From contig OY821789.1 in the NCBI GenBank assembly GCA_963682175.1, forward strand, positions 33,362,188-33,426,187: a stretch of DNA of 64,000 nt. The letters run 5' to 3'. The notes beneath the pieces are model-generated. The model was not told the DNA's origin. It did no database searches and saw nothing but the letters and a program-made list of their open reading frames with translations. Shown here one piece after another: positions 48,041 through 58,952 of this stretch (position 1 is the first letter of the stretch; every line of letters begins with the position of its first letter). A program made the translations under genes and the position numbers. The stretch comes from Triglochin maritima. Its lineage: Eukaryota; Streptophyta; Magnoliopsida; Alismatales; Juncaginaceae.

Positions 48041-51000
48041 CGGATGTTCGAGGCACATGATGGGAGACCACTCTATGTTCAAAACATTGAAATCAAAGAA
48101 AGGTGGAACCGTCACATTTGGGGATAATTCTAAAGGTCACATTATTGGCATCGACGATGTTGGTAATGACTCTACTACTCAAATTCAAAATGTGCTTCTT
48201 GTTGATGGTTTAAAACATAATTTACTTAGTGTTAGTCAATTAACCGATAAAGAATTCTTAGTTGTCTTTGATCAACACATCGTATACATCATTTCTAAAG
48301 CTACTTTGAAAACCACTTTTAAAGGATATAGATATGGAAATGTTTATGTTGTGCATGTCGATAGCATTGACTCATTTTCTAAGGAAACATGCTTAGTTGC
48401 TTCAAATGACGAATCTTGGTTATGGCATAAGAGGTTAGGCCACATTAGTATGAGCCAACTTCATAAACTTGCTAAATTTGACTTGGTAAGAGGATTGCCC
48501 AAATTGGATTTCAAGAAAAATAAACTTTGCAATGCTTGTGAATTTGGAAAACAATTTAAAAGTTCTTTCAAGTCTATTAACATGGTTTCTACTTCAAAAC
48601 CTTTGGAAGTCTTGCATATGGATCTCTTTGGTCCATCTAGAACGTTAAGTCTAGGTGGCAAGAGATATGCATTTGTCATCATTGACGATTTTACTCGATT
48701 TACTTGGGTGTTGTTTCTTGCAAATAAGAATGAAGCTTTCAAGCAATTTGAAAAATTTACAAAACGAATTCAAAGAGAAAAAGGGTCTTTGATTTTGAAA
48801 ATTCGTAGTGATCATGGTGGTGAATTTGAAAATGAAGGTTTTGAGGAATTTTGTGATTCTAATGGTATAGAACATACATTTTCTTTCCCAAGAACTCCTC
48901 AACAAAATGGGGTAGTTGAAAGGAAGAATAGAACTCTTCAAGAAATGTCAAGAACAATGCTTTGTGAAAATGGCCTACCAAAGTATTTTTGGTGTGAAGC
49001 GGTTAACACGGCTTGTTACATTCTTAACCGTGTTTTGATTCGACCAAATTTAAACAAAACTCCATTTGAACTTTGGTTTGGAAAACCCCCAAAAATTTCA
49101 TATTTCAAAGCTTTTGGTTCTACATGTTTTGTTCTCAATACCAAAGATAATTTAGACAAATTTGATGCCAAATCCGATGAAGCAATATTTTTAGGATATT
49201 CAAGTAGAAGTAAAGCATATCGAGTTTATAACAAGAGAACTAGTTGTGTAGAAGAATCCATGCATGTTCACTTTCAAGAAGAACCATGTAAGAATAATTC
49301 TAACATTGATGATGAACTTATTGACCATATTCATGATATCACAACTCAAGAACAACCAAATGAAACATCTCAAGAAAAACAAGAGTTTCCAAAAGATTGG
49401 CAATATAAGAAGGATCATCCTAAGGATCTCGTAATTGGTGATGTATCAAAAGGAATTATTACTAGGTCTAATGCTCTTGTTATATGTGACTCATATGCAT
49501 TTATATCTCAACTTGAACCTAAGAAAATAGAAGATGCATGTGATGATGAATTTTGGTTATTAGCTATGCATGAAGAGCTAAACCAATTCATTCGTAATGA
49601 TGTTTGGGAGCTTGTTCCGAGACCCAAAGATCAAACGGTAATTGGCACCAAGTGGGTTTTTCGAAACAAACTTGATGAATCCGGGCAAGTGGTTAGAAAC
49701 AAAGCTCGATTGGTCGCTCAAGGTTACAACCAAGAGGAAGGTATCGACTTTGATGAAACCTATGCTCCGGTAGCTCGATTAGAAGCAATTAGAATGTTAT
49801 TAGCATATGCATCATACATGGATTTTAAACTCTTTCAAATGGATGTTAAAAGTGCATTTTTAAATGGTTTTATTATGGAAGAAGTTTATGTTAAACAACC
49901 ACCCGGTTTTGTGAATGAAACATACCCGGATCATGTTTTCAAGCTTAAGAAGGCTCTTTATGGGCTTAAGCAAGCTCCTAGAGCTTGGTATGAAAGGTTG
50001 AAGACCTTTTTGCTTGAAAACGGATTCATCATGGGAAAAGTTGACACCACATTATTTACTAAGACCAAAGATAAAGATTTATTAATCGTACAAATATACG
50101 TTGACGACATTATCTTCGGTTCTACTAATGATTGTCTATGCCAAGAGTTTTCTAAGTCTATGCAAGGTGAATTTGAAATGAGCTTGATGGGTGAACTCAA
50201 CTTCTTTCTTGGACTTCAAATCAAGCAAACCTCGGAGGGAAACTTCATCAACCAAACCAAATACACAAAAGAATTACTCAAACGATTTGGATATGAAGAT
50301 AGCAAACCTCACAATACTCCCATGAGCACAAGCTTGAAATTGGATAAAGATGAAGAAGGCAAAGAAGTTGACATTAAAAAATATCGAGGTATGATCGGTT
50401 CACTTCTTTATTTAACCGCTAGTAGACCCGATATTATGTTTAGTGTTTGTCTTTGTTCTCGTTTTCAATCTTGTCCTAAAGAATCTCACATGCATACATT
50501 GAAAAGAATTTTTCGATATTTGAAAACTACTTGTGACTTCGGATTGTTTTATCCCAAGACTCGATCTTTTGATCTCATTGCCTATAGTGATGCCGATTAT
50601 GCCGGATGCAAATCCGATCGGAAAAGTACTAGTGGGACATGCCAATTCTTGGGAAAATCTTTAGTTTCTTGGTTTAGTAAGAAACAAAATAGTGTTGCAC
50701 TCTCAACAACCGAAGCCGAGTATGTGGCCGCCGGATGTTGTTGTGCACAAATCCTTTGGATGAGGCAAACCCTCAAGGATTTGAGACTTGAGTTTCAAAC
50801 TATACCCATTTTTTGTGATAATACAAGTGCTATAAACTTATCTAAAAATCCAATTCTTCATTCAAGAACCAAGCATATAGATGTTCGCCATGACTTTCTT
50901 AGAGATCATGCTCTTAAAGGTGATATTGAATTACAATTTATTTCAACACATGATCAATTAGCGGATATATTCACTAAACCATTGAATGTTGATCAATTTG

Positions 51001-51050
51001 ATAAAATTAGACAAGAACTAGGGATGTGTAGTGCAAAAGAAATATTATAA
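48009..51050 (+). CDS. pol: Copia-1 POL (protease, integrase, reverse transcriptase, RNase H)
   Basis: About 1013 codons are fully open. Protease: VDSGCSRHM at the start. Integrase: an HHCC finger (WHKRLGH ... CNACEFGK) and the DDE set ([21 protein letters not shown]). Reverse transcriptase: [17 protein letters not shown] and YVDDIIFGS. RNase [18 protein letters not shown] and LADIFTKPL near the end. The frame is +1 to gag and is closed by a TAG at 48006-48008; the first codon after it is GTG and the first ATG (48057-48059) lies after the protease active site. So pol probably needs a ribosomal frameshift within 48009-48037. All catalytic residues appear to be present. Confidence 0.94.
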   Translation: MKKKGKWIVDSGCSRHMMGDHSMFKTLKSKKGGTVTFGDNSKGHIIGIDDVGNDSTTQIQNVLLVDGLKHNLLSVSQLTDKEFLVVFDQHIVYIISKATLKTTFKGYRYGNVYVVHVDSIDSFSKETCLVASNDESWLWHKRLGHISMSQLHKLAKFDLVRGLPKLDFKKNKLCNACEFGKQFKSSFKSINMVSTSKPLEVLHMDLFGPSRTLSLGGKRYAFVIIDDFTRFTWVLFLANKNEAFKQFEKFTKRIQREKGSLILKIRSDHGGEFENEGFEEFCDSNGIEHTFSFPRTPQQNGVVERKNRTLQEMSRTMLCENGLPKYFWCEAVNTACYILNRVLIRPNLNKTPFELWFGKPPKISYFKAFGSTCFVLNTKDNLDKFDAKSDEAIFLGYSSRSKAYRVYNKRTSCVEESMHVHFQEEPCKNNSNIDDELIDHIHDITTQEQPNETSQEKQEFPKDWQYKKDHPKDLVIGDVSKGIITRSNALVICDSYAFISQLEPKKIEDACDDEFWLLAMHEELNQFIRNDVWELVPRPKDQTVIGTKWVFRNKLDESGQVVRNKARLVAQGYNQEEGIDFDETYAPVARLEAIRMLLAYASYMDFKLFQMDVKSAFLNGFIMEEVYVKQPPGFVNETYPDHVFKLKKALYGLKQAPRAWYERLKTFLLENGFIMGKVDTTLFTKTKDKDLLIVQIYVDDIIFGSTNDCLCQEFSKSMQGEFEMSLMGELNFFLGLQIKQTSEGNFINQTKYTKELLKRFGYEDSKPHNTPMSTSLKLDKDEEGKEVDIKKYRGMIGSLLYLTASRPDIMFSVCLCSRFQSCPKESHMHTLKRIFRYLKTTCDFGLFYPKTRSFDLIAYSDADYAGCKSDRKSTSGTCQFLGKSLVSWFSKKQNSVALSTTEAEYVAAGCCCAQILWMRQTLKDLRLEFQTIPIFCDNTSAINLSKNPILHSRTKHIDVRHDFLRDHALKGDIELQFISTHDQLADIFTKPLNVDQFDKIRQELGMCSAKEIL

Positions 51051-51110
51051 TTCATCTCATTTGCTTAAAATTCATTGCATTGTTTGCTGTGTTTGTCTGT
51101 CCGCACAAAA

Positions 51111-51579
51111 CGGATGACCGAACATGGTTCGGTAAACCGGATTGTGTCTGGACAGGGATTCGGACTTGGTCTGGATTCTCTGTTTCGGTACACCGTGCCT
51201 TACACGGTCGACCGACTGTCTTGCTGTGCTTTAATTAGAATTCTTCCCTGTTCCGAATCTATCGGGTATCCGAACCTTGTTCGGACGACCGCGTCTCTTG
51301 GATGTGTTTTAAATTCTTCGTTGACCCCTTTTTAAACGAATCTTGTTTTTGAATTCTTGGGTATCCGATTTTTAATCGGATGACCGTTGTGGAAAGATTC
51401 TCCCACAACGGATGTCCGAACATGTGTCGGTCATCCGTTCACCTGTTGCAGTATAGCTTTTGAAACTTACTGTTATCTTTGTGACGGTATACCGACGCCT
51501 GTTCGGTCGACCGAGAGGCGACATTTTCTAGCCGTTGGAACTGGTCCAACGGTCTTCCGAGGCAATTATGGATGACCGT
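51111..51579. repeat. Internal CGGN4CCG pair array upstream of copia-1 ORF3
   Basis: About seven pairs lie between the pol stop and ORF3. In those I checked (for example at 51111, 51184, 51413 and 51485) the second site starts 19 bp after the first, as in the LTR. The sequence between the sites is unrelated to the LTR array, so this is not a copy of the LTR. Confidence 0.9.
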
Positions 51580-51763
51580 TGGACACGTTTTTCCAAGTTT
51601 GCACACCCCTTTATTCTCCCATCTTCTATATTTTTGGCTACCCTCTTTCATTTCTATCATCCCCAAAGCCAAAAATCTTCCTAAGCACACTTTTGCTTCC
51701 TCCTTTCTCACTTCAAACCCTTTCCAACTTCAAAACATTTCATCACTTCCTCCATTCCTCTTC

Positions 51764-53152
51764 ATGGGTCCAAGAAAAATTTGCACTTCCAAGAAAGCGG
51801 TGGAACCACCGACGAAACCAACAACTAGGAGAGGAAAGAAACCCGCTCCACCGGCAAAGAAGACAAGGCTTAACCCCGACATACCATCTTCTTCTACTAA
51901 TCCGGCGAGCGAACCCGTCGACGAGTATCTTCGGCCCTACAACAAAGGCATCTTCTACAATCAAAAGGCGGAGGAGCACTACTACACTATTAGTGGTGCA
52001 AATCCAATTCCGGAGCGGAAGATCATCCTAAAAGATTTCGAGTCGATTGGTCTATCCACCTATTTCATGGTTGATAATCTTGGCATCTTCTTTCATGACA
52101 AACTTCCGGTCCCTTTCTCCGCGGAAGCTTGTCGTCAATTTTATGCAAATCTCCGGGAGACCACCGCTCTTGATGGTACTCAAGCGGCGCTAACGACCCA
52201 AGTCGATTCTATCTCTTTTACTCTCACCGCCTCTCTCCTCTCGGAGATCACCGGACTTCCTAGCGCCGGGGAGGACATCTACAATCTTTCTTGGGAGAAT
52301 GTTTGTGGCTCTATGAGTCAATTTCTGGAGGTGACTCAACCGGAAGTTCCTCACGATGGCAAGCTTTCCATTCCTCATCTTCCGGTTGTTGGCCGTATTC
52401 TTTGCCGCTTCATTTCCACCAACCTTTTTGTGCGCAAAGGGCACCTCGACGAGCTTGGACATCAAATGATGAAGTGCCTTTTCAACCTCTCTACCGGAAC
52501 ACGCACAAATTGGCCCTTGTTTATCATCAATCACATGATATACATTTCCCGGAAGAAGCGTAACTTTCTCCCTTTCCCCATGTTGATTTCGCTGGTCATC
52601 GATCACTTCAACATCCAATTCGACCGCGATCTCTTCAAATCATCCAAGACGGTCATCGATAAATACACTCTCAAAAGGATGCGCTCGGGGAAGCAAGCAC
52701 ATGTCGAAGAAGAAGTGGAAGACGACTCCTCTGAAAATGAGGATGATGATGTCTCTACCGATGCTCCACGTTGGTCTCCTCCTCCATATGATGCCGAAGT
52801 GAATCCTAATTGGGATCCTCGCTTGTCTCGTGGTCCACGGAGATACGTTCGTCCCGAATGGTCATCCGGCACCGATGCTCAATGGAACCAACCGGCATGG
52901 GCCTATCGTCATGAGAAGCTCTTGGACCGGAATTGCGAAGAGATTCACGAAGTTAGGAGTTTGGTAAATCGTAACTATCAAGGTATTCAAGACCTCACCT
53001 CCGACTTCCAAAACTTCCAATTATCAACGTCAAACTCGCTGAACGACATCCACAATCAAATTCGTGAGGTTGGAGACTCACGTCAAGCCTTTTTCGACTC
53101 GCAAAATGAGATGATGGAACTTCTTCGAAACATGAACAAGCCGGACAACTAG
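51764..53152 (+). CDS. Copia-1 third ORF, putative plant transposon protein domain (env-like position)
   Basis: From the ATG at 51764 the protein has 462 residues. The same frame is open back to 51572, but that ATG lies inside the palindrome array. The start is basic and Lys/Pro-rich (MGPRKICTSKKA). A central ~250-residue domain follows (RQFYANLRETT, LLSEITGLPSAG, PHLPVVGRILCRF, NWPLFIINHMIYI), resembling the Pfam 'putative plant transposon protein' family. Then come an acidic patch (EEEVEDDSSENEDDD) and a C-terminal helical region. I see no clear signal peptide or membrane anchor in the 462-residue form, so an envelope role is not supported. The equivalent ORF is in copia-2. Function unknown. 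Confidence 0.85.
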   Translation: MGPRKICTSKKAVEPPTKPTTRRGKKPAPPAKKTRLNPDIPSSSTNPASEPVDEYLRPYNKGIFYNQKAEEHYYTISGANPIPERKIILKDFESIGLSTYFMVDNLGIFFHDKLPVPFSAEACRQFYANLRETTALDGTQAALTTQVDSISFTLTASLLSEITGLPSAGEDIYNLSWENVCGSMSQFLEVTQPEVPHDGKLSIPHLPVVGRILCRFISTNLFVRKGHLDELGHQMMKCLFNLSTGTRTNWPLFIINHMIYISRKKRNFLPFPMLISLVIDHFNIQFDRDLFKSSKTVIDKYTLKRMRSGKQAHVEEEVEDDSSENEDDDVSTDAPRWSPPPYDAEVNPNWDPRLSRGPRRYVRPEWSSGTDAQWNQPAWAYRHEKLLDRNCEEIHEVRSLVNRNYQGIQDLTSDFQNFQLSTSNSLNDIHNQIREVGDSRQAFFDSQNEMMELLRNMNKPDN

Positions 53153-53344
53153 CCTATCTTTGTTGCTTGTTCTTGCTTCTTGTTGTTTGTTGTTTTTGTT
53201 TGCTCTGTTATTTGCTTATGTGTGTTTGCTTTTGCATTGGCTTTATGCCTTATCTTCCCTCTTAAGTAATGAAATTTCATTTTTTTCATATTGTGTGTCT
53301 TTTTGTCCCCAACTTTCATTGCAATGTTCTTTTTTATGGATGTC

Positions 53345-53497
53345 AAAAGGGGGAGAACAAATGGATACAAATTGCCTAATTCAAATATATGAAACTCATG
53401 CATTGAGTAAGGGGGAGTTAACATATATTTTGCATATTGATAGGGGGAGCACTTACACAATTTGACATTAGTTTGTCATCATCAAAAAGGGGGAGAT
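53345..53497 (+). other. Multiple polypurine tracts of copia-1
   Basis: GGGGGAG occurs four times: 53349, 53411, 53443 and 53489. The last ends 2 bp before the 3' LTR and is the likely plus-strand primer. Multiple tracts are a recognised Sirevirus trait. Confidence 0.9.
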
Positions 53498-55242
53498 TGT
53501 TGGCTTTTTGGCCCTTTAATCTTATTTTGATGATTAACAAACTAATAGTATGCATAACTTCAATTACAATATCACACACATCATATTATCAAATTGCATA
53601 GATATTGTGTATTCCTAACAATGTAGGTAATCAAACCAAGGGACTAATCAACTTCAAGATCAAGGCTCAAGACTTGTAATCAAAGCTCAAGGACTTCATA
53701 TGTAATTTTCCATTTATTTGAGTTGTAGGATCAAACGTACACTTGATGCACTAAAGGATAAACCCGTCTGCCGCGGTCGACCGTATCCACATCGGTTTAC
53801 CGAACCAGGTTCACAACGGATAACCGAGTGTCTCTCGGTGAACCGTTCCTTATAGAGTCAGTAAACCCTTGATCTCCTGGAACCCTTGTGTCGGTATACC
53901 GAACCGTATGCGGTCAACCGTTCTCTATAGAGTCAGTAAAACTTGATCTCCTGGAATCCTCGTTTCGGTGTACCGATATTTGTTCGGTCAACCGTCTTCT
54001 TAGAATCAGTAGAAAACTTGATCTCCTGGAAACATTGTTTCGGTGTACCGAACCTTACCCGGTCGACCGTGTCCCTATTCCCAGTAGCTTCGAATACTTC
54101 TCTGGACATCTCTATTCGGTCTTCCGAATAGATCTCGGTCATCCGAACTTCTATGTATCTTTAGGCCTAAACCGACTTCATCTTATTGGCCCACGTGGCA
54201 CAACTAACTCCACCAGACTTATATTTTGTCGTTTAGCCTCATCTTTGAAACATCCATATCGGTCTACCGATGGATTGTCGGATTACCGAGTTGTTCTTAG
54301 ATATAAGATCGTAACGGCTATTTTTCCACGTAATATTTCGACCGTTATCGATAAACCATTTTCACACACTATGTCAGCCGAAAATCCGCACATGTATCGG
54401 TCAACCGAACATATCACGGTCGACCGAACATGTTCACCGAGTCGCACCAAATCTTTACTGTCCACTCTTGAACGGTGCACCGAAGTAATCTCGGTCAACC
54501 GAAATTAATTATCCGATATTAGGAAAAAGTTACTGGAAGTTGGTAAACGGTTATCCGACCTATATTCGGTTAACCGAGTTCTTGTTTCTGACCATTGCTT
54601 CGGACGACCGTGTTTCCAACGGTCGACCGAATATGTCTCGATTTCTACCCGAGCTTAAGTCACATCTTGTTTTCACTTGGTCCACTCCTCACCAACTTAC
54701 CATAACGGCTCTATTTGTTTTGAAGGCTATATAAGCTTCACTTAAGAGACACATTCAGCACCTTACTTGCCAAATATCAATCCTACTCTTGTGCTCTCAA
54801 TCTTCAAGCCTTCAAAGCTCCACCAACTCTCATACTTCCACTTAATTCACTCCAAGCCTAAATCATATCCTTGAGTGCATTCAAGTTAGAGTTCAACAAC
54901 CACATTCAATTTCCATTGTGTTGTAAAGCTTCGAGGAAGCACCCTCTCGGGTTGTGAGAGGAGATCCGAGCAAGGCGAGGGTGTTCGCAAGGCTCCGATT
55001 GTAAGAGGGTTTATCTTCGACCCGGAACGAAGATAATAGTGAATTCTCGAGTAGGGATCGGAGGATCGATCGGAACTTGAGGAGAGGACTAGATCACGGT
55101 GGTGTGATCGAACCTCTATAAATCTCCGGAGTCATCTTGTGGTTTGCATTCTTTCCCTTATTGTTTTAATTGTGCAATAGTATAAGAAAATTAGGAGATA
55201 ATCTATTCACCCCCCTCTAGATTAGTGACCGATTAACTTACA
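53498..55242 (+). repeat. 3' LTR of copia-1
   Basis: It is 1745 bp, the same length as the 5' LTR. The differences I see are T/C near 44775/53742, C/T near 44957/53924 and A/T near 45033/54000. Confidence 0.97.
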
Positions 55243-55368
55243 GTTTCGGTCGACCGAACCCAGTAGATAGGTTAGACAGGCCTTCGGCCGACCGAGTGTG
55301 TGTCTCGGTCGACCGAACTGCGCAAGGTCGGTTACGAGCGTTGACCATCTAAACGGTCGATCGCTCTG
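55243..55368 (+). repeat. Gypsy 3' LTR, second fragment between the two copia elements
   Basis: It is equivalent to about 38500-38628 of the 5' LTR, carries five palindromes and ends in CTCTG, the target duplication of copia-2. Confidence 0.93.
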
Positions 55369-55990
55369 TGTTGGCTTTTTGGCTAATGATTGCTTATCCG
55401 TTTTGATGATTAATCAACTTATAACTTAAACACATGTAATTCGTTCATATCACTCTTGCACAATACACATATATTGTTTTGTACTAACATTTCAGGTGAC
55501 AAGTTTAACGAGAAATAAAGTTGAAGAGTAGATAGGTTTACATTATTGTCATTTGGATTTAAATGTAACTTGAGCACTTAAATCTTGATGCATTGCATAT
55601 CACGACTCTTTAGGATTCCATAGAAGTAGAACTAAACTTTCAAATTCCATACAAAACTTCTTTAGAAATCAATCAAACCATATCTAGGAATTCTGCACTC
55701 AACCGGTCGACCGGTCGACCATCTGGTTCGACCGTTTAATCTAAAATCTATTTTCTGAACCCTTTCGGTCGACCGAACTGTGTTCTGGTTCGACCGGTTC
55801 ATTAGAATAACTTTAGGTATTTTGGTCGACCGATCAACTGTTCATACGTGCTGGAAGACACGTGCCTTAGTGCAAACCGGTCGACCGAAAGTCCTTTTCT
55901 GTTCGACCGGTTGATTCCTATTTTTGTCTTCTTTTGTGACCGTTATACTTGTCGTATTATACAACGGTCGTATACACATACTTTCACCAT
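55369..55990 (+). repeat. Truncated 5' LTR of copia-2
   Basis: It matches 58953-59574, then diverges abruptly after TTTCACCAT. It keeps the palindromes at 55704-55913 but has lost the TATA box and the rest of the LTR. Confidence 0.93.
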
Positions 55991-56548
55991 TCCGGACTTT
56001 CACGTGCTACGAATGCAACAAGACGGGGCACTTTTGATTTTGGACTTTTCTACCCTAAGACTAGGACTTTCGATCTTGTTGCCTATAGCGACGCCGACTA
56101 TGCCGGTTGTATTTTAGATCGTAAGAGTACTAGTGGCACTTGTCAATTTTTGGGTAAATCTCTTGTCTCATGGTTTAGTAAGAAACAAAATAGTGTTGCA
56201 TTATCATCAACCGAGGCTGAATATATCGCCGCCGGTTGTGCTTGTGCACAAGTCCTTTGGATGAGGCAAACCCTCAAGGACTTGCAACTTGAGTTTCAAA
56301 TTACACCAATTTATTGTGATAATACTAGTGCTATCAACCTTTCCAAAAATCCTATCTTGCATTCAAGAACTAAGCATATAGAAGTTAGACATCATTTTCT
56401 TAGAGATCATGCAAATAAAGAAGACATTAAACTTATATTTGTTCCCACAAATGATCAATTAGGGAATATATTCACCAAACCCTTAAATGTTGATCAATTC
56501 AATCTCATTAGACTCAATCTTGGCATGTGTACCCTAAATGACATTTGA
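55991..56548 (+). pseudogene. Copia-2 gag knuckle / RNase H deletion fusion
   Basis: 56005-56034 encodes CYECNKTGHF, the first part of a gag CCHC knuckle, in one frame. From about 56033 the sequence continues as the RNase H domain in another frame ([26 protein letters not shown]), ending at 56548. A large internal deletion must have joined them. The fused frames differ, so no functional product is expected. Confidence 0.85.
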
Positions 56549-56634
56549 GTACGTTTCTACTTGAGCCCATTTGACTATATTTGGTTCTAGTGTCTCTTGA
56601 TTTTTGAACTTTGTTCTGGCTTTTACTGTTCCAC

Positions 56635-57117
56635 CGGTCGACCGAACTGAGATTTAGTTCGACCGGTGCTGAGTTGTTTCTTGACTGAATTTTGTTTGTT
56701 CAACCGATTTCCTGAGTTTGGTCGACCGGTGTTAGTCGTTCGGTCGACCGGTCTGGTTTGTTCAACCGATAGCAGGGATCTTAAGTTTTCAACTTTGAGT
56801 TTTTGTTCGACCGCAAGTGTTTTCCGTGCGACCGTTTTCAATATATCGGTCGACCGGTCTGGTTTGTTCAACCGATAGCAGGGATCTTAAGTTTTTGACT
56901 TTGAGTTTTCGTTCGACCGCTCGTGTCTTCCGTGCGACCGATTTTATTTGGTTCGGTCGACCGGTATGTTTTGTTCGACCGATAGCAGGGGACTGTCTGC
57001 CTTGTTCTTCAATCCGGTCGACCGAAATATGCTTCTATCCGACCGTTCGTTTTGTCGACTTAAGTTTTTACAGTTTTCTTTAACCTTTGGTCGACCGAAA
57101 TCTGGATCGGTCGACCG
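56635..57117. repeat. Internal palindrome array of copia-2 upstream of its ORF3
   Basis: Repeated CGGTCGACCG and TTCGACCG-type sites occupy the same place as the internal array of copia-1, between RNase H and ORF3. A ~105 bp segment is duplicated here: CTGGTTTGTTCAACCGATAG recurs near 56751 and 56859. Confidence 0.88.
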
Positions 57118-57330
57118 GTGCTGTCGTTTTCTGCTGCATTTAGGGCTAAATCGAAACATGTTCTTCACTTTTACCCATCTCTCTCTCTAACCCTAAGCCT
57201 TCCCCATCACCTTCCTCCCTCGACTTTGCGTTTTTCCTGCGGTAAAACTTAAATCTTTTTGCATTTTATCGCTTCTCATCATCTCCTTTTCATTTTGCAC
57301 CCATTTTTTTCCAAACTCGAGTTATTCACC

Positions 57331-58584
57331 ATGACCGGGAAGAAAATGGCTATCCGCAAGAAACGTTCGGATGCTTCCACCACTTCCACCGAAAAACGCA
57401 CCAAGAAGGCCCACGATCGCTCCTCTACTACCCCAAATGTCCGGCATCCGCCCGCGCCTCCAACTCTTGCCTTCCATCCTATTGACGAGTTCGCCAAAAG
57501 CGATTGGGAGAAAAAGCTCTCGGCGGCTCCTTTTATTCCAAACCGTGCTGTTGAGGTAGCGGATTTTCATGATTATTTTCTTAAATCGTGCTTAGATGCT
57601 AATGGACTTACTCATTGTCTCACCCATTTAGCTTCAAAACCTTACTATCTGTTTTTGGTTCAACAATTCTATTGTAATCTTCGTTTTGAACCAAATCACC
57701 ATATTGCTCGTACCATGATCAATGGTCTTAGATATGAAATTGTCCCCGGAACTCTTGCTGAAGCTTTTGGCTTAGAGTTCTCGGGTGTTCATTTATATGT
57801 TGATCATCCTCTTAGTGTACTTGAAAACATTTCTCATGATGATATGGTTGCTGAATTATATGCATTTCCACCTCCTTCCAAAAATGGTTATATTATTCAC
57901 AACTCCTCCTTGATGCATCCTTTTGCTCGCATCTTGGCTTATATCGTATCATTCAATTTGCTACCTAAACATGGTCATCATAACGAAGTCTCTTATACGG
58001 AGCTTGTGTGTATCTATTGCATTTACAAGAAAATTCCGGTTAATTGACCTCTATTCATTTTCCTTCATATGCGCTTTAAGAAAGGGAGGTATCTCCCTTA
58101 TCCCATGTTGCTCACCGCTCTCTTTGACCTTCTGAAAATTCGTGTTACCGATTGTCCATCGGCCACATACAAATACCAAATCTGTAAGACCACTCTCTCT
58201 AAAATGAAAACTATTGCCTCATCTTCTATTCAAGCGTCCTCTGAGGGAGATTCTGAGCAAGAGGATGAAGATGATGTGCCGGCCGATCCTCGTTGGATGC
58301 CCCAGCCATCTCAGCAGGAGGGTCACTGTTCTTGGGGAGAAGGCGACGAATCTGCTTGGCAGGAGAGTCAGTGGAGATCCGGTTATACTGATTACACTCC
58401 GAATCATTCCTTTCAGCAGATTTCGGATCGTTTTGATGCGTTTGAAGCTTCCACTTCTCAATGACTTGATCATTTTGAAGCTTCGACATCTCAGCACCTA
58501 GAGCGTCTTGACGCTAAGTTCGACTCGGTGCTTCATGGCATTGATTCTCTCACATCTATGTTTCGTGATCGTTTTGGACATTGA
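57331..58584 (+). pseudogene. Copia-2 third ORF, broken by two stops
   Basis: The frame opens at 57331 (MTGKKMAIRKK, a basic start) and shares the layout of copia-1 ORF3: QQFYCNLRFE, LAEAFGLEFSG, MHPFARILAYIVSFNLLPK, then PLFIFLHMRF. A TGA at 58045-58047 replaces the Trp of the NWPLF motif (one G-to-A change). A second TGA lies at 58462-58464, and the frame ends at 58584. An acidic patch (EGDSEQEDEDD) follows the domain, as in copia-1. Function unknown. Confidence 0.8.
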
Positions 58585-58801
58585 GTTGGTTGTCGTTTTG
58601 TTTTAATGGTTTCATGTGGGTTGGTCGTGTGTCTTGTATGATTTCTTTTCCGCTTTGGATGTGTGGTGTCTCGTTTGCGTGTGTTGTATTTTGAATCCTT
58701 CTTTTCTTAATGCATGCTTTACTTCTTCTTCATTGTTGTTTTGGCAAATGGTTGTGTTTTAGTTGTTGGATATTCTCTTTCAGCTTTTTGATTATGCCAA
58801 A

Positions 58802-58950
58802 GGGGGAGAGTAATACTACTCATACATGTCTATTGGGTTTACGTATGCCATATAGCTAGGGGGAGCTATAAGATAGGGGGAGCATTGAGTAAAATTCATT
58901 GAAATAACATGTATTTAATTTAATAAGTTGTCATCATCAAAAAGGGGGAG
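58802..58950 (+). other. Multiple polypurine tracts of copia-2
   Basis: GGGGGAG occurs at 58802, 58859, 58876 and 58944, four copies as in copia-1; the last is 2 bp from the LTR. Confidence 0.9.
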
Positions 58951-58952
58951 AT

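Larger units (their letters stand above)
44531..55242 (+). mobile_element. Copia-1: intact Sirevirus-type Ty1/copia element
   Basis: The element is 10.7 kb, with two 1745 bp LTRs that differ at three positions that I can find. It has a primer site, intact gag and pol, a large third ORF downstream of pol and four GGGGGAG tracts before the 3' LTR. Size, the third ORF and the multiple polypurine tracts fit the Sirevirus (SIRE/Maximus) lineage. It inserted into the gypsy 3' LTR palindrome array. A clean target duplication is not seen (left flank GTTAT, right flank GTTTC). Confidence 0.95.

Noticed and set aside
51572..51763. Upstream ATG extending copia-1 ORF3 by 64 residues
   Set aside because: The ATG lies in the last palindrome and the extension is low-complexity Ser/Phe/Leu; the basic MGPRK start at 51764 matches the start in copia-2.
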